NCBI GenBank assembly: GCA_034422835.1
Contig: DAOUJJ010000007.1
Span: forward strand, 248,001 to 312,000
DNA: 64,000 bases
DNA from: VXMO01 sp034422835
GTDB lineage: Bacteria; Chloroflexota; Dehalococcoidia; UBA6926
Direction: 5' to 3'
Below the pieces are notes generated by a model. It saw nothing but the letters and a program-made list of their open reading frames with translations. It was not told the origin of the DNA and made no database searches. Below, piece after piece: positions 59,401-64,000 of the stretch (the first letter of the stretch is position 1; each line of letters begins with the position of its first letter). The position numbers and the translations under genes are program-made.

Positions 59401-60225
59401 AAGATTAACCTGGCGGGGATTGTGACATCCGTACGGACGTTCATGGTTCGTGAGAAAAATGCCGCTTCCGTCACGCTGAACGATCAATCAGGCTCGACCA
59501 CGGTAACTATCTGGCCGGAGCAATATGAGAAATCGATGGACACATGGCAGATCAACACGCCGGTGCTTGTTCGGGGAACCGTGCGTGTACGCCAGGACGA
59601 GCCATCCATCAATTGCGAAGAATTCACCGTGCTGGAAGTGAGCGCGGAGGACCTTGAGGCTGCTCCGCCTGCTCCCCTTGCGGTGAACGGCAAGAGCAGC
59701 GAGCACTCGTCCGAGCAAGCCGTCAACGCTGAGAGCGCGGGGGGCGCAGTGGCGGTGGCCGATCCGCCTGCTGAATTTGCAACTCGCAACGAGGTTGAGG
59801 CCAAGCCGGTCGAGACAGAGGCTGCGAACGCTCCGTCTGAGCAAACGGCAGGAGGCAATGGGGCCGGCGCGGTGCCCGCCTCGAACGAACCGGTGAATGG
59901 AGCGCCAAAGGCCGCGAGCGGCAATGGGAACGGAGGCGCGGCGCCATCGAATGGCTCCGGGAATGGAGCGGCACGGCGGGTCTTGATCTCCGTGATGCTG
60001 CACGAGACGGCGGACGAGGAGGCCGACGTGGATCGGCTGAATCGGGTGGTACAGACATTGAGGAGCCATCCGGGAGAAAGTCCCGTTCAGTTGGTGATTA
60101 TGCAGCAGGGCGAGCAATCCGTCATGACGATGCCGTTCCAGACGGCCCACTCAGAGGAGTTGGAAACCGAGATCGCAAACATTCTGGGCGGCAGCTACCT
60201 GACGGTTCAGCCGCTGCTGATGTAG
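56422..60225 (+). CDS. dnaE: DNA polymerase III alpha subunit
   Basis: 1267-residue replicative polymerase. PHP domain at the N-terminus (FAHLHTHSEFSLLDGL, LALTDHGSLYGI), palm carboxylates in GVRGSAAASAVLYCL and PDIDLDIED, fingers and thumb with PGPMEHIPRYI, YQDQVLQIAQRFAGYSLGQAD and YAFNKAHSVSYAYIAYQTAY, then HhH and an OB domain (VTSVRTFMVREKNAASVTLNDQSGSTTVTIWP). Residues ~1073-1186 are a Glu/Ala/Asn/Gly-rich low-complexity insert before a C-terminal ~80-residue domain, longer than the usual arrangement. GTG 56419 is an alternative start. Confidence 0.96.
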   Translation: MFAHLHTHSEFSLLDGLCRIPDLVGHARELGFESLALTDHGSLYGIVDFYREAKEAGIKPIIGVEAYVAPGSRTDRTPGDKQSYHLVLLARNDEGYHNLLRLVSIAHLEGFYYRPRMDREVLEQYGSGLIALSACMAGEVARALMENRPDDAREAALWHKKTFDGYYIEIQRHPGIAELDRLNTMLLDLAQELDIPIVATNDLHYTRQADAEAHDVLLCIQTNSTVDDTNRMRMEDDGFYLKSEAEMRELFADLPEAIENAGRIADECNLELEFNRLLLPQIELPDGLSSFEYLERLCYEGFDQRYAEYADTERARERVAYELDVIRQMDFADYFLVVWDLVAYARKQGILVGVRGSAAASAVLYCLYITNIEPLRYDLVFERFLNLERKEMPDIDLDIEDERRDELIDYVTRRYGQDRVAQIITFGTFGARAGIRDVGRAMGMSFGEVDQVARLLPAGAHPSSLRDSLDRLPQFRDAYDRDPQVQKLVTTAIQLEGIARNASTHAAGVVISREPLVNVVPLQRPVKSAGSDDDGVPMTQWDMHRVAEAGLLKLDLLGLTNLTTLARTRDLIEQRHGKRIDIDSIPLDDSKTFDLLSSGKTMGLFQLEGQGMTRWIQRLQPRSLNEVSAMIALYRPGPMEHIPRYIDSKKGEISATFPHDDLRDILHETYGVIVYQDQVLQIAQRFAGYSLGQADIVRKAMGKKVREIMEAEEQGFLTGSVKKGYSEHDAREIFRLIEPFAGYAFNKAHSVSYAYIAYQTAYFKANYPREYMASLLNAHLGSQDRAGADAEECRALGLTVAPPSVNASTEEFSIEDVQDPNDESPADDAVIRVGLSAIKNVGYGAAQALVEERKANGVFKDLGDFIGRADLTSLNRRGLENLIKAGALDELGDRATLLANVERILSSASQQQRQRNSSQSSMFDTLAGDPALDLPSIELTPADAAASNEEKGAWEKELMGIHFSNDPYRVLRAARLPEDLTPCTNVSAEMERDKINLAGIVTSVRTFMVREKNAASVTLNDQSGSTTVTIWPEQYEKSMDTWQINTPVLVRGTVRVRQDEPSINCEEFTVLEVSAEDLEAAPPAPLAVNGKSSEHSSEQAVNAESAGGAVAVADPPAEFATRNEVEAKPVETEAANAPSEQTAGGNGAGAVPASNEPVNGAPKAASGNGNGGAAPSNGSGNGAARRVLISVMLHETADEEADVDRLNRVVQTLRSHPGESPVQLVIMQQGEQSVMTMPFQTAHSEELETEIANILGGSYLTVQPLLM

Positions 60226-60267
60226 ACGATTCCCCCCGGCCTTTCCAAGCTCCTGTAGTCTTTCTGT

Positions 60268-60486
60268 ATGGATTGGACGCACCTGACGACCACCGACGAC
60301 CAGTTGAGCGCAGAGCTTCTTGTGCAGGCGCTGCTGGAAGAGGGCATCGAGGCTCTGGTCAACCAGGGGGATACGAGCAGCTTTCTGGGCGTGATGGGGC
60401 AGCCGTGCCGCGTGATGGTGCGGGCGGAATCGTGGGCGCAGGCGGTGGGCTTCCTTGAGAAATGGGAGGAGGAGCCGTCACCTTGA
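60268..60486 (+). CDS. DUF2007-type small protein
   Basis: 72 residues, WTHLTTTDDQLSAELLVQALLEEGIEALVNQG followed by VMVRAESWAQAVGFLEKWEEE, the ferredoxin-like pattern of the DUF2007 'putative signal transducing' family. It starts 42 nt after dnaE. Function unknown. A family A repeat follows the stop. Confidence 0.75.
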   Translation: MDWTHLTTTDDQLSAELLVQALLEEGIEALVNQGDTSSFLGVMGQPCRVMVRAESWAQAVGFLEKWEEEPSP

Positions 60487-60492
60487 TCCGCT

Positions 60493-60519
60493 GCCCTTCG
60501 ACAGGCTCAGGGCGAGCGG
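60493..60519 (+). repeat. Short dispersed repeat, family A
   Basis: CTTCGACAGGCTCAGGGCGA core between the DUF2007 gene and the convergent DUF427 gene. Confidence 0.88.
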
Positions 60520-60551
60520 TTTGGTTGGCGTTACAGGGTTTGTTTGGCGGC

Positions 60552-61010
60552 TTAGGAGTTCCAGGGGCCGATGATGTCCTCGGTGCGCCAGCCTCCGTAG
60601 AAGTCGCCGTGAACCAACTCAACAGGAAGGTCATCGACGTATGCAGCGTCGAGCTTCCACGTATAGAAGGCCATGTACTCCCTGATGCCCTCGTACTCGT
60701 CTTTCGGGTTCACGTAGCTCCAGATTGCCGTTTCAGCTTCACGGTCCCCAACACGGACGCCCCAATAACTGGCGTCCCCCTTGAATGGTCAAGTGGAGGA
60801 TCGGTCTTCAGGAACAAGGAACTCCTGTCGCACGTCTTCAGGCGGGAAGTAGTAGACGGGAGGCATGTCCTTTTCGACGATGCGGACGCCGCGCGTGGTC
60901 TCGGCAAGGACTTCTCCGCCGAACTCAACGCGCAGTCGGCGTTGCACCGGCTGAACCGGGCCGGGAGACGGGGGGTAGTCGGCTGCTAATTCGCGGTCTG
61001 CTGTTGCCAT
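60552..61010 (-). CDS. DUF427 protein with in-frame TGA at the conserved Cys (candidate selenoprotein)
   Basis: 152 residues if TGA (codon 74, 60791-60789) is read through. Upstream: RLRVEFGGEVLAETTRGVRIVEKDMPPVYYFPPEDVRQEFL. Downstream, in the same frame with no other stop for 78 codons: PFKGDASYWGVRVGDREAE, IWSYVNPKDEYEGI, YMAFYTWKLDAAYVD, ending GPWNS-TAA. In DUF427 proteins the motif is T.CP.KG..YW, so TGA replaces exactly the conserved Cys. A stem-loop fitting the bacterial SECIS rule follows. ATG 61010 has AAGGAG 8 nt upstream. The alternative is a single nonsense mutation; no other damage to the gene is seen. Confidence 0.72.
60755..60777 (-). promoter_or_regulatory. Candidate bacterial SECIS stem-loop
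   Basis: On the minus strand GGACGCC (60777-60771), loop AGTTATTGG (60770-60762) and GGCGTCC (60761-60755) make a perfect 7-bp stem with a 9-nt loop. The loop starts 18 nt after the TGA and has G at its second position, within the published bacterial SECIS description (apical loop 16-37 nt from UGA, a G in its first two positions). Confidence 0.6.
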
Positions 61011-61078
61011 TGGATTACTCCTTCTAGTCGTGGGTTATGAGGAGATTGTACGCCTTTTGGGGGAGTGGGGGGCACAGG

Positions 61079-61107
61079 ATGGATTCCGGCTTTCGCCGGA
61101 ATGAGGG
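61079..61107 (+). repeat. Short dispersed repeat, family C
   Basis: GGATTCCGGCTTTCGCCGGA then ATGAGGG, between the DUF427 and mutL genes. Confidence 0.85.
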
Positions 61108-61113
61108 GAGGGA

Positions 61114-62934
61114 TTAGCGGCGGGCAAATTGGCGTTCGAGTTGGGCGGAACTGAGGTGGACCATCGTGGGGCGGCCATGGGGGCAGAGACGCGGAAAGTT
61201 GGCGTCGCGGAAGAGGCTGATCAAGGACTCCATCTCCGAGAGGGAAAGGGACTGTCCGGCGCGGACGGTGGAATGGCAGGCGATGGTGGCCGCGATGCGT
61301 CTCTCCCGGGTATCAACGGCGTCCGCTCCCGACGCGATGATGGCATTTGAAGCCGCGGGATCTGAGTCGACATTTTCGCCATCGGAATGCTCGTCAAGGA
61401 CTTCGAGAAAGGCATTCGCAGCCTCCGATTCCTTGAGGGTTGTGGGCATGGCGCGAAGGAGAACTGCGTCATCCCCGAAAGGCTCCCACTCGAAACCGTA
61501 GGAGGATAACAGGTCGCTCAATGGAACGATGGCATCGAGCTGTCGGGTGGTGAGTTGGATCGTGGCAGGAGTGAGGAGTCCCTGGGAGGTGGCCGCCTCT
61601 TCCCGGCGGGCGGTGATGATCTGGTCGAACACAACGCGTTCATGGGCTGCATGTTGATCGATGAGGTACATGCCGTCCGGGCCCTCCGCCACGATGTAGG
61701 TGAGGCCGACCTGTCCGACGGGGCGGAGGGTGAATTGGGTTGCGGCGGGAGTTGCGCCACTGTGTTCGGTTGCAGAATTGGGATTCAGATTCCCGCTTTC
61801 GCGGGAATGACGAAGGGAGGTAGAGGAATCACGACCATCGAACTGGGCGAACAGGGGTGGGGCTTCGAGTTGGACTTCTGCGTCAGGGGGTGCGGAGGGG
61901 ATGGCGGAGTTCTGGATTCCCGCTTGCGCGGGAATGACGGAATAGCCTTGGGCGGCGAGGGTGCGGCGGATGGCGCGCTGGATTGTTGCGATGACCTCAC
62001 CCTCGCGGCGCAGGCGCACCTCGGCCTTGGTTGGATGAACATTGACGTCGACCTCATCGGGCGGGACGGAAAGAAAGAGGACAACGAGGGGATAGCGGCC
62101 CCGCTGAATAATGTCACGGTAAGCGTCGGCGATGGCGTAGTAGATAATCCGCGCTTCAACGAGTCGCCCATTGACGAAGATGATCTGGCCGGTGCGGCGG
62201 GGGCGAGTGGTGCCGGGCTCGCTCGCGTAGCCGGAGACGGTCGTTCCGCCCATGGTGGTGGGCTGGATGGGGAGCATGGCGGATGCGGTGTCCGGCCCCC
62301 ACATCTCGAGCAGGACGTGTGAGACTTCGCCGCTGCCGGGAGAGTGAAAGGCAAGGCGGCCATCGACGATGACGCGCAAGGCAACATCGGGATGCGCGAG
62401 GGCGTATTGGGTGAGGACATTGACGCAGCGCGTGGCCTCGGCAGCGGGGGAACGGAGGAATGAGAGGCGCGCCGGGACGTTCTTGAAGAGGTCGCGGACG
62501 TAGACGGTGGTGCCGAACGGCGCGCCCTGCGTGCCGCGCTCAATGATCTCATTGTCCGTTGTAATCACGTATTGCCCACCCTCCGAGCCCGGAGGACGGG
62601 AGACGATTGTCATTCGGGCGACGGCGGCGATGGAGGCAAGAGCCTCGCCGCGAAAGCCGAGCGTGCCGATGCGCTCAAGGTCCCGAACACTTCGCAGCTT
62701 GGACGTGGCGTGACGCATGACGGCCAATTCGAGTTCGTCCTCCGGGATGCCGGATGCATCATCCGTGACGCGGATGAGGTCAAGTCCGCCGCCGGCGATT
62801 TCAACCTCAACCTGACCCGCGCCGGCGTCGATTGCGTTTTCGACCAACTCCTTGACGACGGACGCGGGGCGCTCGATAACCTCGCCGGCGGCAATCTTGG
62901 AGGCGACGTCTCGGTCGAGGAGTTGAATCGGCAT
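61114..62934 (-). CDS. mutL: DNA mismatch repair protein MutL
   Basis: 606 residues from ATG 62934. N-terminal GHKL ATPase: IAAGEVIERPASVVKELVENAIDAG, DDASGIPEDEL, RIGTLGFRGEALASIAAVARM. The C-terminal dimerisation/endonuclease region has DQHAAHERVVFDQI (the last Glu of the DQHAxxExxxxE motif is Asp here) and CPHGRPTMVHLS. The linker is unusual: two family C repeats are read in frame near residues 331-341 (VIPAQAGIQ) and 373-384 (RHSRESGNL). It starts 1 nt after the mutS stop. Confidence 0.95.
   Translation of the reverse strand: MPIQLLDRDVASKIAAGEVIERPASVVKELVENAIDAGAGQVEVEIAGGGLDLIRVTDDASGIPEDELELAVMRHATSKLRSVRDLERIGTLGFRGEALASIAAVARMTIVSRPPGSEGGQYVITTDNEIIERGTQGAPFGTTVYVRDLFKNVPARLSFLRSPAAEATRCVNVLTQYALAHPDVALRVIVDGRLAFHSPGSGEVSHVLLEMWGPDTASAMLPIQPTTMGGTTVSGYASEPGTTRPRRTGQIIFVNGRLVEARIIYYAIADAYRDIIQRGRYPLVVLFLSVPPDEVDVNVHPTKAEVRLRREGEVIATIQRAIRRTLAAQGYSVIPAQAGIQNSAIPSAPPDAEVQLEAPPLFAQFDGRDSSTSLRHSRESGNLNPNSATEHSGATPAATQFTLRPVGQVGLTYIVAEGPDGMYLIDQHAAHERVVFDQIITARREEAATSQGLLTPATIQLTTRQLDAIVPLSDLLSSYGFEWEPFGDDAVLLRAMPTTLKESEAANAFLEVLDEHSDGENVDSDPAASNAIIASGADAVDTRERRIAATIACHSTVRAGQSLSLSEMESLISLFRDANFPRLCPHGRPTMVHLSSAQLERQFARR
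61784..61813 (+). repeat. Short dispersed repeat, family C, inside mutL
   Basis: CCGCTTTCGCGGGAATGAC core within the mutL linker; translated on the minus strand as LRHSRESGNLN. Confidence 0.88.
61912..61939 (+). repeat. Short dispersed repeat, family C, inside mutL
   Basis: CCCGCTTGCGCGGGAATGAC core in the same linker, 100 nt from the first copy; translated as SVIPAQAGIQNS. Confidence 0.88.
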
Positions 62935-62935
62935 A

Positions 62936-64000
62936 TCAGGCGTCGCTCGCGCCGTTCCTGCCCTGCTCTGCCAGGCGCTGCAGGTCATAGAGCTTGGCGA
63001 GGGCCTCAAGGGGTGTCATCTGATCGGGCGACAGGTCAAGGACTGCATCGCGGATTTCAGTATCGGCGGACGCGGGTTCGTGCTGTTGCGGCGTCTGGAT
63101 GGAAAAGAGCGCGGGTTGGGCGGCGTTGGGGGCGGCTGCCACATTCCCGTCTTCGAGTTGAGCAAGGACTGCCTGGGCACGGGCGACGACATCACGCGGC
63201 AGTCCGGCGAGCTGGGCGACGTGGACACCATAGGAGCGGTCAGCGCCACCGGGAACAACCTGCCGCAGGAAAACGACCTTGCCCTCCTCCTCGGAAACGA
63301 GGACATGGAGGTTAAAGGCGTGGGGGAGGGTTTCACCGAGTTCAACAAGCTCATGGTAGTGGGTTGCGAACGCGGTGCGGGCGCTGAGGCGGGGGTGGTT
63401 GTGAATGTGCTCCACAACAGCCCACGCGATGGAGAGGCCGTCATACGTGCTGGTTCCCCTGCCCGTTTCGTCAAGGATGATGAGGGAGTGGTCGGTGGCC
63501 TGGTGGAGGATGGCTGCCGTCTCAATCATCTCGACCATGAACGTTGAGCGTCCGGTTGAGATGTCATCGTGGAGGCCTGCGCGTGTGAAGATGCGGTCGA
63601 CAAGGCCGACGCGGGCAGCTGCGGCGGGGACAAAGGAGCCGATCTGCGCCATCAGCGCAATGAGGGCGATCTGGCGGAGATAGGTGGACTTACCGGCCAT
63701 GTTGGGGCCGGTGATGATGGCGATCGGTCGGTCCTCCATGAGAGAAATATCGTTGGGGACGAACGGCTCGGCGAGAACTTCTTCCACGACGGGATGGCGG
63801 GCTGCGGTGGCCTCCAGAACGCGGGAGTCGTCGATCTCAGGGCGGGTCAGGCGGAGTCGGACGGCATTCTCGGCGAAAGCCGCAAGAACATCGAGACGGG
63901 CGACGGCGCGGGCGGTGGCAAGGATGGATTCGCCCTGCTCCACTACCTGGCTGCAAATCTGCCGAAAGATCGCGGACTCAAGCTCCTCGGCACGCTGCTG
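62936..64000 (-). CDS. mutS: DNA mismatch repair protein MutS, C-terminal part (cut by window edge)
   Basis: The last ~354 residues of MutS. The frame is open to the window edge. Clamp/lever helices are followed by the ATPase: HPVVEEVL, Walker A ITGPNMAGKSTYLRQIALIALMAQIGSFVPA, DDISTGRSTFMVEM, Walker B SLIILDETGRGTSTYDGLSIAWAVVEHI, FATHYHELVELGE and SYGVHVAQLAGLPRDVVARA, then a short HTH tail (DQMTPLEALAKLYDLQRLA). mutL follows directly, forming a mismatch-repair operon. The mismatch-binding domain lies outside the window. Confidence 0.96.
   Translation of the reverse strand, partial: QQRAEELESAIFRQICSQVVEQGESILATARAVARLDVLAAFAENAVRLRLTRPEIDDSRVLEATAARHPVVEEVLAEPFVPNDISLMEDRPIAIITGPNMAGKSTYLRQIALIALMAQIGSFVPAAAARVGLVDRIFTRAGLHDDISTGRSTFMVEMIETAAILHQATDHSLIILDETGRGTSTYDGLSIAWAVVEHIHNHPRLSARTAFATHYHELVELGETLPHAFNLHVLVSEEEGKVVFLRQVVPGGADRSYGVHVAQLAGLPRDVVARAQAVLAQLEDGNVAAAPNAAQPALFSIQTPQQHEPASADTEIRDAVLDLSPDQMTPLEALAKLYDLQRLAEQGRNGASDA

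Noticed and set aside
60789..61010. DUF427 gene read as a 73-residue complete protein
   Set aside because: The stop falls in the middle of the domain and the same frame continues with family sequence for 78 codons, so the short form is not the natural product.
1..64000. tRNA, rRNA, tmRNA or RNase P genes
   Set aside because: No cloverleaf with GTTCGA-type T-arm or conserved rRNA segment was recognised on either strand; reading by eye could miss a diverged one.

Overview
The window is a GC-rich, gene-dense bacterial chromosome segment, with genes on both strands and many start/stop overlaps. The best guess at the organism is a Chloroflexota member of the Dehalococcoidia/SAR202 type. This is inferred from a dnaJ-hspR-clpC heat-shock operon, secreted proteins with Pro/Thr 'PTPTP' linkers, a SpoIIIAA-like ATPase with an R3H tail, and many short palindromic repeats between genes. 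No rRNA, tRNA or CRISPR array was recognised. The window opens inside a MoxR-type ATPase gene and closes inside mutS.

Layout. 0.3-5.3 kb: a thiamine salvage unit, with thiamine pyrophosphokinase convergent with a ThiBPQ-type ABC transporter that sits behind a TPP riboswitch and intrinsic terminator. 5.4-14 kb: a GNAT-like protein, an R3H ATPase, tmk, gatA, a Phd/VapC toxin-antitoxin pair, an Lrp regulator with an aminotransferase, a hydrolase and gatC. 14.1-16 kb: a decayed accessory patch holding a strongly folded element, a DNA-methyltransferase stub, small membrane proteins and repeats. 16-24.7 kb: rarA, an NYN-domain protein, TPR and FabL-like proteins, rph, then comEA/comEC. 24.7-29.4 kb: two secreted fibronectin-type proteins that look like an insertion, because a piece of the comEC 3' end recurs on their far side. 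29.5-41 kb: glyA; rpsF-ssb-rpsR; a parvulin; hom-thrC; folE; then an acyltransferase-like protein, an MshA-like glycosyltransferase, two PIG-L deacetylases, a CpsB-like phosphatase and a zinc-ribbon protein. 41-48.2 kb (minus strand): adenosyltransferase, hisH, hisA, a DUF262/HNH defence-type gene, hisF, a HAD hydrolase, hisIE and ilvE. 48.3-53.8 kb: MazEF, dnaJ-hspR-clpC and an alpha/beta hydrolase. 53.8-56.3 kb: small membrane protein, Rieske oxygenase and ferredoxin reductase. 56.4-64 kb: dnaE, a DUF2007 protein, a TGA-interrupted DUF427 gene, mutL and mutS.

The most notable observations are these. (1) A DUF427 gene (60552-61010, minus) has an in-frame TGA exactly where the family has a conserved Cys (CPFKG), followed 18 nt later by the apical loop of a stem-loop that fits the bacterial SECIS description. 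It is a candidate selenoprotein. (2) Twenty-one copies of three short repeat families all lie in the same orientation, whatever the strand of the neighbouring genes, and two copies lie inside mutL. (3) A nested 102-nt hairpin, with a competing stem over a Shine-Dalgarno site, lies upstream of a truncated methyltransferase. (4) A duplicated comEC tail brackets a 4.7-kb cassette. (5) A DUF262/HNH gene interrupts the his cluster.
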